This document shows, piece after piece, positions 40,358 to 49,885 of a DNA stretch of 64,000 nucleotides. Origin of the DNA: Trichomonas vaginalis G3 (Eukaryota; Parabasalia; Trichomonadida; Trichomonadidae); assembly GCF_026262505.1 (NCBI RefSeq), contig NC_067204.1:10945797-11009796 (forward strand). Direction: 5' to 3'. A program made the translations under genes and the position numbers. Within the stretch, counting starts at the first letter, position 1. Every line of letters begins with the position of its first letter. A model generated the notes under the pieces. That model was not told the DNA's origin. It searched no databases and was given only the letters and a program-made list of their open reading frames with translations.

Positions 40358-41153
40358 ATGGCAGAAGACATAATGGTTTATACTATTACGACTAAAAACC
40401 CTGAGTCATATAATTCTATAACAACAAACTTACAAAGTCCTCAAGGACGATATTGTAAACTAACCTTAAACACAATGACGACTAAAGCCTGTTTTGCTCT
40501 TTTGACACCAGAAGACTTTATTGTTGTGAATGGTAAAAAATACTCCTTTGAAGATACTTACTCAGATATACCACCACAGGTTTTGTTGACTTATTTAATA
40601 CTTTAAGTACGGTGTAACATGTGCTGCAACTAGAGCAGGTTTCATTATGTTTGGATGTCCGACTGAGTTTACTATAAACGATATGAGCTATAATACAAAA
40701 CTTATTTCTGGTTTTTACTACCAACAGTTTCCTATAACAGGAAAAAGTGTCATACAAGGAATGTCTATTCCATTGACATTAAGCACACCAATCTTATATA
40801 TTGTTTCAAACTTAGGTTCAAAGTGTTATTCGAATGTCGACAGAAACTATTATGACCAAAAGATACTTATGCGTATAAACAATACTTTCTCTGCTGGTTT
40901 GCCTATTGTTCATTCGAATGCAGAATTTTCACCTTAGTGAACTCAAACACTTTGGCAAGTATAACGTTGACATTAGTTGACGCAAACTTTGTTTCCTGTA
41001 AAACTTTTATGTCCTATGTATTTGTCAATGACGGCAGAAAGTTTCGAATTGGAAGATGCAACTGGTGAAAGTATTGTATTACAAGAACAACTTCAACAAC
41101 AAATAGCTCAAGAACAACAAATGCAACAAATGGAACAACAAAGTCAAGAATAA
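40358..41153 (+). pseudogene. Candidate minor capsid (penton-like) protein, frameshifted
   Basis: Begins MAEDIMVYTITTKNPESYNS. Shifts near 40600 and 40935 split it into three blocks totalling about 264 residues. The sequence is beta-rich with aromatic residues (KLISGFYYQQFPITGK, STPILYIVSNLGS), like a single jelly-roll. The tail is Gln-rich (LQEQLQQQIAQEQQ). Placement shortly after the capsid fits a penton protein; this is inference only. Confidence 0.45.
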
Positions 41154-41183
41154 AAAAATAATATTTTTTTTATTTTTATAAAA

Positions 41184-42412
41184 ATGTACAGAATAGATGT
41201 TTCAGATTTTTATGACTTCCAAGCATTCAGAAATATGTGTCCATTTAGAGACTATAACAAAGCAGTCGAGAATTTGAAACGTTTAGTCATTATTGTTGAC
41301 TCTGCCCCAGAATGTTATGTCATGAAAGAATGGATGTTGTCTTTAACAAACCAAGAGCAACAATAGTGTCTGAACAAGAATGTAGACAGAAACTTAAGAA
41401 AATAAAAGTCGTACAAGTTGGCATGAAGATGTTAGATGCTTGGGATATCTTATTGTCAAAGTTAGAAGATTTTTCAGTTCGAGGTATAAAGTTTATACAC
41501 CTTCTCCAAACTTCTATTCTATCTTCACTGGATATAATATGAACAAGTAGAATGGAAAGAAAATATTATAGAAGCTTGGTTAGACCATGTCAAAGAAATT
41601 ATATGCAATGGAAACGAAAAATTATGAGTATATCTTATGTTGGTTTGCAAACATCTTACAACATCCAAGTGCTAAAAATGAAACTGCTCTCATTATAATT
41701 GGAAAACAAGGAACTGGTAAGAACACATTCTTTACAGATATTTTGTGCAAACTGTTAGAAGGTTATTCGAATCCGAATATGACAAACTTAGAAAACATCT
41801 GTGGCAAGTTTAACTCCTCAATAGAGAATATGAAACTTATAGTTTGCAATGAACTTCAAAGTATAGATACAACAAAAGTTTTGAACTCAGATGCTTTGAA
41901 GAGTCTTATAACAGACAAAGTTGGAGTTGTTGAAAGAAAGTATAAAGACCAAAAGTTTGTGAAAATATTGCAAACTTCATTATGGTTTCAAACAATGTTG
42001 TTCCGATGAAGTTAGAAAGTTCTGACAGAAGATATGTAGTTGTCAGAACGTCAGATTCTCATATGCAAGATACAGAATATTTTGACGACTTAGCAGAAAC
42101 TTTGACATCTGACTTTTACAACCACTTGTTCTCATACTTTATGACATTAGATATTTCTAAGTTCAATCCAAGACAAATTCCACATACCGAAGAGAGACAA
42201 ACATTGTTAGAAGCAAACAAGAGTGTATATGAACTGTTCATAGATGAAACTGACTTTGTGTCATTAGATGAAAGTCATTGTACGATTCGTATAAACAATA
42301 TTGTCAAGAATATGGTTATATGGCAGCTTCTAAACGAACATTCTTGGCAAATGTCAAAAGTCTTTTAGATGTTCAGAATGGTGTATATACAAAGAAAAAT
42401 TTTTCTGAGTAA
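41184..42412 (+). pseudogene. SF3 helicase (D5-like), frameshifted
   Basis: About 409 codons in several frames from the ATG at 41184. ALIIIGKQGTGKNTFF (about 41680) is the Walker A, MKLIVCNELQSID the Walker B, and SNN..P....SDRRYVVVRT (about 41980-42040) the sensor/arginine-finger region of superfamily 3 viral helicases. A PNFYSIFTGY block upstream resembles the D5-type region before the helicase. Breaks occur near 41365, 41510, 41585, 41960 and 42365. In relatives it unwinds DNA at the viral origin. No primase active site was identified. Confidence 0.8.
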
Positions 42413-42449
42413 ATTTTAAAAAAAAATATTTTTTTATCCGATAGAAAAG

Positions 42450-42868
42450 ATGACAAAATTCATCTCAGTAAACAAGTACATGTCAGGACTTAAAGAAGAA
42501 CTAGACCCATTCACATATTTGAATGTTTACTTCTACCATTTTGAAAAGTCTTCATTCAGCAAAGTTTGGAACATCGAACCAGTTAAGTTTGCTATTGTGA
42601 CTAAAAATGGTGCGAATTTGAAGACTTAGACATAGAAGGTTTGTTAGCAGTCAAAGAAAGTTTTGACAGAAGGTTCTCAAAACCTTAAAGAAGGCAAAGC
42701 ATACAAACTTGTTATACCTTATGAACCAAAGAAAGCAGACGACTATGAATATTATGAGTCTAAGATAGTTGAAGTTCAAGGTAAATTGGGTAAAAGATTT
42801 TAGAGTCTAAGCCAGTGTTTACTCCTAAAGAGGAAGAGAACATTGACATTGACCCAGAAATGTTCTAA
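42450..42868 (+). pseudogene. Small element gene, frameshifted
   Basis: Begins MTKFISVNKYMSGLKEELD. At least two shifts (near 42615 and 42685, then about 42800) precede the ending PEMF at 42868. Total about 139 residues, acidic toward the end. No family recognised. Could be a single-strand-binding or processivity-type accessory by position next to the helicase, but there is no sequence support for that. Confidence 0.4.
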
Positions 42869-42884
42869 AAATAAAATTTTATTT

Positions 42885-43337
42885 TTACATGTCAAATTTC
42901 TTTTTCTCTGGAACTGGTTCAGGTTCTTTCTTCTCTTCTTCTACTTTCTTTTCTTTCTTTTCTTTCTTCTTCTTTTCTGGTGGAGTTATGTCAAATTTGG
43001 CGCAACTATATTTATGTAAAAGTTCTTTGTCCTTTAATAGCTCATCTATTCTGTTTTCTATTTCATCTTCAAGAACAGCGCATGTGTCTTCTTTGCATTC
43101 TAAGAAGTTTTGTTGGACTTCATCTCTCCAAGAGGCGTCATCTCTGTCAACAAGTCTGTCATTGACAAATTTTAAGACTGCTCTGCTTAATGTTTTATGG
43201 TTCTTGTCATATTCCCAGAAACAGAACTTTAGAACAAATTCACCTTTCTTGTTTACACTATGTAAGATTTTATGGTCGACAGATGTTTTGCTGTCGAAAA
43301 GCTTGTCTCGAATATAGATAGCGAAATCGCTAGGCAT
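42885..43337 (-). CDS. Hypothetical element protein with Lys/Glu tail (150 aa)
   Basis: MPSDFAIYIRDKLFDSKTSVDHK... then a helical middle with WRDEVQQNFLECKEDTC. The last 40 residues are almost pure Lys/Glu/Pro (EKKKKEKKEKKVEEEKK). Intact frame. It is convergent with the preceding gene and divergent from the packaging ATPase. No family recognised. Confidence 0.6.
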   Translation of the reverse strand: MPSDFAIYIRDKLFDSKTSVDHKILHSVNKKGEFVLKFCFWEYDKNHKTLSRAVLKFVNDRLVDRDDASWRDEVQQNFLECKEDTCAVLEDEIENRIDELLKDKELLHKYSCAKFDITPPEKKKKEKKEKKVEEEKKEPEPVPEKKKFDM

Positions 43338-43378
43338 TTTCTAAAAGAAAAAATTTTAATTTTTCTAAAAAATATTAG

Positions 43379-44247
43379 AAAAAAAGTTTGCTGACATTGA
43401 CAAGAAATTTGAGAATGTTTTAAACAAGAACAAGGTGAAGTTAGAAAATGCTCAGATAAAGCCTATACATGAAAAGTTCTTATTTGCTCAGAATGGTATA
43501 ACAGGTCTAATCTGCACCACCTGGTCGGGTAAAGACTTTCACTTATCTTAAAATGGCTGCACAACAACAAGAAACTAGATGAGAAGAACCCATTCTATGA
43601 GTTAGTAGTCATTTGTTCGACTTCTGGTCAATTTGACCAAACCGTCAATTCGTTCAAAGATATTATAAAGAAGTCTAAGTTAGTATGTATAAAGGATACT
43701 GAGTTGTTAGATTGGATAAAGAAGTACCAAAGAAGAGTTTTGAAGTATAATGCTATAAATGAGTATATTAAATTCTAAGTTTAAAGACCCAAATGAGGAA
43801 ATGCAGAGAATATTAGAGAAGAAACACTTCAGAAACAAACAGAAAGAGATAGAATACATTTCGAAGAAATTGCAATCTTACGATTGGAAGACATACCCTC
43901 ATAGATGTCTTCTTATCTTAGATGATTTCGCCTCTCATCCTTTGTTAAAGAACAGAGAACAAGACATGTGTCGAATTCTTAAGAAGCTCAGACACTTTAA
44001 CATCTCAGTCGTAATATGTGTACAGACAGCAAAGAGTTTAAGTAAGGATGTTAAAAGAATACTTACTGACATTATACTTTTCCCCGGATTGTCCGAAGAC
44101 GATTTCATGGAACTTATGAAAGAGTCCATGGCAGGTAAGTTTGACAGACATGAACTATGGGAGAAGTACAAAGTCATACAAGACCCTCATACTTCTTTCA
44201 GAATTCATATCTACGCAAACAAAGTTCAAATTGTAAAAAGTCAATAA
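43379..44247 (+). pseudogene. FtsK/HerA-type DNA-packaging ATPase, damaged
   Basis: From about 43379 the frame reads a leader, then FLFAQNGITGLIC at the expected Walker A. Around 43510-43560 the P-loop is scrambled by small indels, so no clean GxxGxGKT remains. Downstream the frame is good: VVICSTSGQFDQTV, RCLLILDDFASHPLL (Walker B), and RHFNISVVICVQTAKSLSKDVK, matching A32-like packaging ATPases of Mavericks and NCLDVs. No clear start codon is left. The family's role is to pump the genome into capsids. Confidence 0.8.
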
Positions 44248-44262
44248 AAATAAAGAGTTCAT

Positions 44263-45069
44263 CTACCCTACTTGTTTGAAGTTGTCAAAATACTCTGTTA
44301 TTTTTTCTTTCAGTAGCGGTAAGTCTTCTTTGAATGTAAGTATTGTACAACCTTTCATATCATAGTGTGTTTGAGGTAACGTATCTTGAACTATTTGTTT
44401 CACATCTTCATTTGGGGTCATTGAAATCGGTAAGTTTTCGCGATAGAACCAATTTCTGTCAGATTTGTAAATCTTAGCAAGGTCGTAAAAGCTTTTGTTG
44501 TTTCTTCTGACTAAATGCAACATAACCATATCTTTATCTTCTTCATTTTCCATCTCTTCAGTATAAATCATATACTTATAGTTCTTTTCCTTTCCTTTTG
44601 GTACCGAACGTGGTATTCTTTTCTGAATGCTTTTGTCTTTTGCTTCAAGCTTGTTCTCTAGCTCTTCACGTTCTTGTCTATGAATTTCGTCAAGAAGTCT
44701 GTAAATATTCCAAGCATAACGAGGCGAAGCCCACATTGCAACAGCATTTACAAGAAGTCTATGTACATAATATCCTCTCAAGCCGTTTGGCAATTTTTCA
44801 CGATTTTCGTACGGAATCTCTTCTCTCGGTTTTCCGAGGGAAGCAAGCATATGAGGAAATTCTTCTAAAAGTTCTTTTGTCTGTTGGTTTTCAAACCAAT
44901 GATATGCTTGCTTTGTAGAACGAAGAGCATTCAAAATACTTTGCATTTGGTACATATCGTCTTTGACCGAACGAATGAGACGGAGTTGTTTGTTAAACTG
45001 TATGTACTCATATTCTTCATTTATAGCTTCATGAACGATAGCAGTTGTTGTGTTCTCTGTTGTTGACAT
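44263..45069 (-). CDS. KilA-N domain protein
   Basis: The ATG at 45069 gives 268 residues. The N-terminal half matches KilA-N: MQSILNALRSTKQAYHWFENQQTKELL, GLRGYYVHRLLVNAVAMWASPRYAWNIYRLLDE. A coiled coil follows, then a C-terminal domain (ILTFKEDLPLLKEKITEYF) like those in NCLDV KilA-N/DUF3627 proteins. It is a predicted DNA-binding regulator. The upstream promoter is shared with the next two minus-strand genes. A 130-bp piece of this gene is copied at 45882-46020. Confidence 0.8.
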   Translation of the reverse strand: MSTTENTTTAIVHEAINEEYEYIQFNKQLRLIRSVKDDMYQMQSILNALRSTKQAYHWFENQQTKELLEEFPHMLASLGKPREEIPYENREKLPNGLRGYYVHRLLVNAVAMWASPRYAWNIYRLLDEIHRQEREELENKLEAKDKSIQKRIPRSVPKGKEKNYKYMIYTEEMENEEDKDMVMLHLVRRNNKSFYDLAKIYKSDRNWFYRENLPISMTPNEDVKQIVQDTLPQTHYDMKGCTILTFKEDLPLLKEKITEYFDNFKQVG

Positions 45070-45125
45070 ATCTGTCTTTACATACAAAATAAAAAAATAA
45101 ATAAAAATAAAACTAACTTATTTTT
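45070..45125 (-). promoter_or_regulatory. Element promoter motif, copy 1
   Basis: On the minus strand AAGTTAGTTTTATTTTTATT is followed by TTTTTTTATTTTGTATGTAA and then the ATG. The motif recurs at 45771-45830, 48062-48115 and 48305-48362. Confidence 0.65.
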
Positions 45126-45157
45126 TCTGACTTTCACAAAAGACCAAAATAAACGCT

Positions 45158-45770
45158 TTACATGTATTTTTCAGCAACTTCGTCAAATAATTTTATAGCT
45201 TTATCTATCTCATCTACTTCAAACGTTTCTTTACCTTTTATGGGAGCACCATACATTTTCTCAAACTTTTCAAGTAGTTCTGTTTCTGCAGCTCTCATAT
45301 CATTAACAAACACAACCTTGACTCTATTGACTGTACTGTCATATCTTTGAGTATATATTATATGTTCTTCCTATCTTATATCTCTTTGTATTGAAGTCCT
45401 TCGGTTTCTGAACGATATAAAGTAAGCCTTCACTGCAACGTTCTGAGTCGAATGAACCATATGTTATGAAGTTATATCCAACAACTGGGTCTAACCATAA
45501 CAAAACTATTGGTATAAGACTTTTGTCGATGAGATATGCTGCAGTTCCATAGAATCTTACCGATATCATAAGCTCAGGATTTCTTGTCAAAATTTTCTGA
45601 GTTGAAGCAATTCTAACCCAGTCCTTTGTTTTCTTTCCAGATGGAAATATAATGTCTGACAAAGAATATTTGTTGTATTTCTTTGAGTATCTTACGTTTA
45701 AATCACCTATTCTAACCAATTTGGTGTCATTGTCTATCTTTCTAACTGTTTCAAACTCAATGTTTGACAT
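45158..45770 (-). pseudogene. KilA-N plus T5orf172 (GIY-YIG-like) protein, frameshifted
   Basis: The ATG at 45770 opens a KilA-N domain (YSLSDIIFPSGKKTKDWVRI, GTAAYLIDKSLIPIVLLWLDP), then GLLYIVQKPKDFNTKRYKIGRT, the start of a T5orf172/MUG113-type domain. A shift near 45350 separates the rest (VKVVFVNDMRAAETELLEKF...KGKETFEV..). Total about 204 residues. This pairing is common in large DNA viruses; the second domain is a nuclease relative. Confidence 0.75.
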
Positions 45771-45830
45771 ATATGTCTTTACATACAAAATAAAAAAATA
45801 AATAAAATAAAACTAACTTTATTTTTTCTA
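45771..45830 (-). promoter_or_regulatory. Element promoter motif, copy 2
   Basis: The same block as at 45070-45125, placed immediately before the ATG at 45770, including the ATGTAAAGACATATG-type junction. Confidence 0.65.
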
Positions 45831-45837
45831 TCTTAAG

Positions 45838-46062
45838 GAAATTCATGAAATTTGGTCATTTTTCAATAAAAATATATTTTAGGTGAAGCCCACATTGCAA
45901 CAGCATTTACAAGAAGTCTATGTACATAATATCCTTTCAAACCGTTTGGCAATTTTTCATGATTTTCATACGGAATCTCTTCTCTCGGTTTTCCGAGGGA
46001 AGCAAGCATATGAGGAAATTCATGAAATTTGGTCATTTTTCAGCAAAAATATATTTTAGGGT
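45838..46062. repeat. Gene fragment bracketed by direct repeats
   Basis: 45882-46020 copies about 135 bp of the KilA-N gene (44730-44865) with only a few substitutions. It lies between two 45-bp direct repeats (GAAATTCATGAAATTTGGTC, then ATTTTTCA..AAAAATATATTTTAGG). Confidence 0.85.
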
Positions 46063-46980
46063 AGATGGTTAGATCTAACCTGTTTTCTCACCTCATGAAT
46101 TTTCATGATTTCTTCGTACATGTTTTGTCAAACATGAACGTAAATGTTTTGTCAAGACTTCTTCGTAAATGTTTTGTCAAACATGAACGTATATGTTTTG
46201 TCAAGACTTCTTCGTAAATGTTTTGTCAAGACTTCTTCGTAATGAGCGTAAATCAGACAAAAATAATGTTTAGGGTAGAAGGTTAGATCTCACCTGTTTT
46301 CTCACCTGTTTTCTCACCTCATGAATTTTCATGATTTCATCGTACATGTTTTGTCAAGACTTCTTCGTAATGAGCGTAAATCAGACAAAAATAATGTTTA
46401 GGGTAGAAGGTTAGATCTCACCTGTTTTCTAACCTGTTTTCTCACCTCATGAATTTTCATGATTTCATCGTACATGTTTTGTCAAGACTTCTTCGTACAT
46501 GTTTTGTCAAGACTTCTTCGTAAATGTTTTGTCAAGACTTCTTCGTAAATGTTTTGTCAAACATGAACGTAAATGTTTTGTCAAAACTTCTTCGTACATG
46601 TTTTGTCAAGACTTCTTCGTAATGAACGTATATGTTTTGTCAAGACTTCTTCGTAAATGTTTTGTCAAGACTTCTTCGTAATGAGCGTAAATCAGACAAA
46701 AATAATGTTTAGGGTAGAAGGTTAGATCTCACCTGTTTTCTCACCTGTTTTCTCACCTCATGAATTTTCATGATTTCTTCGTACATGTTTTGTCAAACAT
46801 GAACGTACATGTTTTGTCAAGACTTCTTCGTAAATGTTTTGTCAAAACTTCTTCGTAATGAGCGTAAATCAGACAAAAATAATGTTTAGGGTAGAAGGTT
46901 AGATCTCACCTGTTTTCTAACCTGTTTTCTACCCCAGTTATTTTATAAGCGTTTCACATGGTAAACGTTATTTTTTAAAT
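46060..46980. repeat. Iteron and palindrome array
   Basis: Dense copies of TTTTGTCAAGACTTCTTCGT and TTTTGTCAAACATGAACGT units alternate with five palindromic modules (about 46065, 46280, 46400, 46715 and 46895). A sixth module lies at about 47060. No coding capacity is credible here. Confidence 0.9.
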
Positions 46981-47194
46981 TTTGTGAAAACTCAACGGTT
47001 TGACACATGCCCTAAAAATTATTTTACTCAGAATTTTGTTGCTGAATTCAGCAAAAATAATGTTTAGGGTAGAAGGTGAGATCTCACCCGTTTTCTCACC
47101 TGTTTTCTCACCCCAGTTTTTTCACAAGCGTTTTACATGAATTGTACGATGTATATTTGAAATTCTAAACAGTTTCGTAGCTTCTATTCTTCTT

Positions 47195-48061
47195 TTAGTA
47201 CATCGAATGTTTTAACGATACCGAAAGTTTCTTCTTTATACTTTTCTTGACGTCAGATAGAAGGAAATCTTCTGCTGTTGGATAGTTTTTGTTCAGAAAT
47301 GCTAACATGTCCATTTTATCTTCTGCTGGTTTTTCTGCTTCTTTCTTTAAGTCTGCATAGTCGTTTCGCATACGTTCTATCTCTTTGACGGAGTAGTTAT
47401 ATTTCCTAATTGCTGCTTTACATTTAGAACATTGCGGGTTCATTTTTGCGTTATATTCTGAAACCTTACCTGCTAAAACAACTAAGGCGTCAATTGCTCT
47501 CTTCATCTCAAAAGCTGCTGGTTTTATCTGTTTGTTCCATACTTTGCCTCTTCTATCTTTATCTCTTATTTCCCAAACACATTCAGCAACTAACGAAACA
47601 AAGTTGTCGTAGGTCTTAAATTCTTCAGATTTATATATGTCAGAAACATTCTTATATACCATATCGCAATCTTTGTCCATAACCTTATGGTTGCAATGAA
47701 AACCAAGGAATTCATAATTTACCTTTCGTATGAACTTCTTTATTTCTACTGAGTCAGTTGGTTTCACTTCAATTTCGTCGAATTCAGGAATAGTGAGTTT
47801 TTGTTGCTGAATTTCAGGTAGTTTAGGCAAATGGTCAATAATGTCCTGCATTTCATAAAGATATTCTTCATTTGTTTCATCTTTCGCACTACAGTCTAAA
47901 TTACTTGTTAAAAGTTCTTGCTTTATCTTCTGGATTTTTGTTTCGAAAGTATATGAAGAAGGAATGAAGTTTTTCATCTCTACCAACATAGATGTTGGAT
48001 TCATGACTAACGAGTTTGGTGCTGTTGTTTGAATTGTTGTTGTGCCGATTGTTGAAATCAT
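47195..48061 (-). CDS. Hypothetical element protein with a CxxC pair (288 aa)
   Basis: Begins MISTIGTTTIQTTAPNSLVM. It has a mostly helical chain with a CNHK...C segment near residue 118, and QCSKCKAAIRKYNYSVKEIERM near residue 210 that might bind zinc. The C-terminus is Lys/Ser-rich. Intact. It uses the same promoter as the KilA-N genes, so it may be co-regulated with them. No family recognised; it is not a DNA polymerase. Confidence 0.65.
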   Translation of the reverse strand: MISTIGTTTIQTTAPNSLVMNPTSMLVEMKNFIPSSYTFETKIQKIKQELLTSNLDCSAKDETNEEYLYEMQDIIDHLPKLPEIQQQKLTIPEFDEIEVKPTDSVEIKKFIRKVNYEFLGFHCNHKVMDKDCDMVYKNVSDIYKSEEFKTYDNFVSLVAECVWEIRDKDRRGKVWNKQIKPAAFEMKRAIDALVVLAGKVSEYNAKMNPQCSKCKAAIRKYNYSVKEIERMRNDYADLKKEAEKPAEDKMDMLAFLNKNYPTAEDFLLSDVKKSIKKKLSVSLKHSMY

Positions 48062-48115
48062 ATCTTTTATACAAAATAAAAAAAATAAATAAAATAAAAC
48101 TAACTTTATTTTTTA
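48062..48115 (-). promoter_or_regulatory. Element promoter motif, copy 3
   Basis: The same block as the copies at 45.1 and 45.8 kb, followed by ATGATTTC, the start of the 288-residue gene. Confidence 0.65.
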
Positions 48116-48253
48116 TTTCGGGAAAATTCATGAAAATTCAAGAGGGTAGAAATGAGGGTAGAAATGAGGTTAGATCTAACCATCTACCCTAAACATTCTC
48201 GTAAAATACAAAAAAATACAAAAAAATGACACTTTTTCATTATATAACTGTTA

Positions 48254-48291
48254 TTTTTTGACGAAGTGAAGAGTAACACTTCGTCAAAAAA
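48254..48291. other. Perfect 15-bp hairpin downstream of an orphan promoter
   Basis: TTTTTTGACGAAGTG (48254-48268), 8-nt loop, CACTTCGTCAAAAAA (48277-48291). It lies within 15 nt of the ATGATTTC that follows promoter copy 4. It could be a terminator or small-RNA stem. Confidence 0.8.
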
Positions 48292-48304
48292 ATCCCTGAA
48301 ATCA

Positions 48305-48362
48305 TATCTTTACATACAAAATAAAAAAAATAAATAAAATAAAACTAACTTTATTTTTTCTA
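48305..48362 (-). promoter_or_regulatory. Element promoter motif, copy 4 (no gene)
   Basis: A full copy of the promoter block, followed by ATGATTTC as in the 288-residue gene. The frame then stops after about 21 codons and runs through the hairpin at 48254-48291. Confidence 0.6.
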
Positions 48363-48890
48363 TCTTAAGGAAATTCATGAAAATTCATGAGGTGAGAAAA
48401 CAGGTGAAAAAACGGGTGAGATCTCACCACTTCACCTAAAATATATTTTTGTCTGATTTACGCTCATTACGAAGAAGTCTTGACAAAACATTTACGATGA
48501 AATCATGAAAATTCATTTACGAAGAAGTTTTGACAAAACATGTACGAAGAAGTTTTGACAAAACATGTACGAAGAAGTTTTGACAAAACATTTACGAAGA
48601 AGTTTTGACAAAACATTTACGATGAAATCATGAAAATTCATGAGGTGAGAAAAGAGGTGAGAAAACGTGTTAGATCTCACCTCTTCACCTAAATTATATT
48701 TTTGTCTGATTTACGCTCATTACGAAGAAGTTTTGACAAAACATTTACGTTCATGTTTGACAAAACATTTACGATGAAATCATGACAAATCATTTACGAA
48801 GAAGTCTTGACAAAGCATGTACGATGAAATCATGAAAATTCAAGAGGGTAGAAAACAGGTGAAAAAACGGGTGAGATCTCACCACTTCAC
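48360..48890. repeat. Second iteron and palindrome array
   Basis: Palindromic modules lie at about 48380-48445, 48640-48700 and 48835-48895. Between them are iterons in opposite orientation to those at 46 kb (TTTACGAAGAAGTCTTGACA and variants). Confidence 0.9.
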
Positions 48891-49215
48891 CTAAACATTA
48901 TTTTTACTGAATTTAGCAACAAAATGAACGAGGTCAGGATGTATGTTGCTGAATTCATTCATAACACCCTTTGTAAGCTCATAAAATGCTTGTTTTGAGG
49001 TCGAGCCACTTTTGGCTCCACCGTATTCTTTCAACCAAAACTCAAGAATTTCCTGCATGAATTTTGTATAAAAAGCAACCGCCGGAATTCAGACTGTTGC
49101 TATATTCTTCACAAAATGCCTTATAATACTCTTCCCAGGACTTATTTTCCAACAACTTTCTAAAGTCTTTCCTAAACTGACTGACTGACGGCACAAAGTG
49201 GCTTAACGAAAACAT
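48891..49215 (-). pseudogene. Small element gene, one frameshift
   Basis: The ATG at 49215 (MFSLSHFVPSVSQFRKDFRK) reads helical sequence to about 49075. A shift then leads into FMQEILEFWLKEYGGAKSGS..., ending at 48891. Total about 107 residues, mainly helical. No family recognised. Confidence 0.5.
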
Positions 49216-49285
49216 TAATATATAAAATTCATGAAAATTCATGAGGTGAGAAAACAGGTGAGAAAACAGGTTAGATCTAACCTCT

Positions 49286-49624
49286 TCACCTAAAATATAT
49301 TTTTTGGTCCGGGAACAACTTTCTCTCAATTGGAGCTGTAGCATACTCTTTGCGTAAACGGTTCAGACCTTCTTCGAACTCTTGGTCTCTCTTCGATTTG
49401 GATTGAGATTGGAATTGTTGGGGTGGAGCTTGCTGGAACATCCAAGGGTTGGGGAAGTAAGGCATAGGCTGAGGAGGGTAGTTCGGGAAGCCTTGTGGTG
49501 GGTAGTAACCTTGAGGTGGAAATTGGTAGTAATTCGGAGGTACTTGCTGGAACTGAGGTGCAGGGGCTGGTGCTTTAGGTTCCTCTGGTTTGGGAAGGCG
49601 TTCAGGAAGAGGGACGTCGGACAT
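49286..49624 (-). CDS. Proline-rich element protein (112 aa)
   Basis: From the ATG at 49624 (MSDVPLPERLPKPEEP): a Pro/Gln/Tyr-rich centre (YYPPQGFPNYPPQPMPYFP), then a charged end (KSKRDQEFEEGLNRLRKEYA). The frame is open further upstream through palindromic GGAAGGAAAATTTTTTCC repeats, which probably are not coding. Likely a disordered structural or core protein. The 3' half is duplicated at about 50040-50165. Confidence 0.55.
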   Translation of the reverse strand: MSDVPLPERLPKPEEPKAPAPAPQFQQVPPNYYQFPPQGYYPPQGFPNYPPQPMPYFPNPWMFQQAPPQQFQSQSKSKRDQEFEEGLNRLRKEYATAPIERKLFPDQKIYFR

Positions 49625-49634
49625 TCGTTTGTGT

Positions 49635-49885
49635 CCTGTCGGAAGGAAGAACTCTTCCTGTCGGAAGGAAAATTTTTTCCTGTTGGAAGGAAAATTTTTT
49701 CCTGTTGGAAGGAAAAACTTTTTCTGAAGTTCGACCAAAAAGTTCTCAATTTTCGAAAATTTGAATGGTTTACGGACGGACAACTGGAAGAGTTCTTCCT
49801 GTCGGAAGGAAAATTTTTTCCAGTTGTCGGGAAAATTTTTTCCAGTTGTCGGGAAAATTTTTTCCTGTCGGATGGAAGGACTCGG
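49635..49885. repeat. GGAAGGAAAATTTTTTCC repeats
   Basis: Two clusters (49635-49725 and 49795-49880) of short self-complementary units, GGAAGGAAAATTTTTTCCTG, flank a unique 60-bp piece upstream of the Pro-rich gene. Confidence 0.85.

Noticed and set aside
45838-46062. Repeat-spacer-repeat layout resembling a CRISPR unit
   Set aside because: A single spacer, derived from the adjacent gene, in a eukaryotic element with no Cas genes; better explained by fragment duplication.
47195-48061. Possible DNA polymerase or primase in the 288-residue protein
   Set aside because: No DTDS, YxD or SLYP-type polymerase motifs; the CxxC pair alone is not diagnostic.
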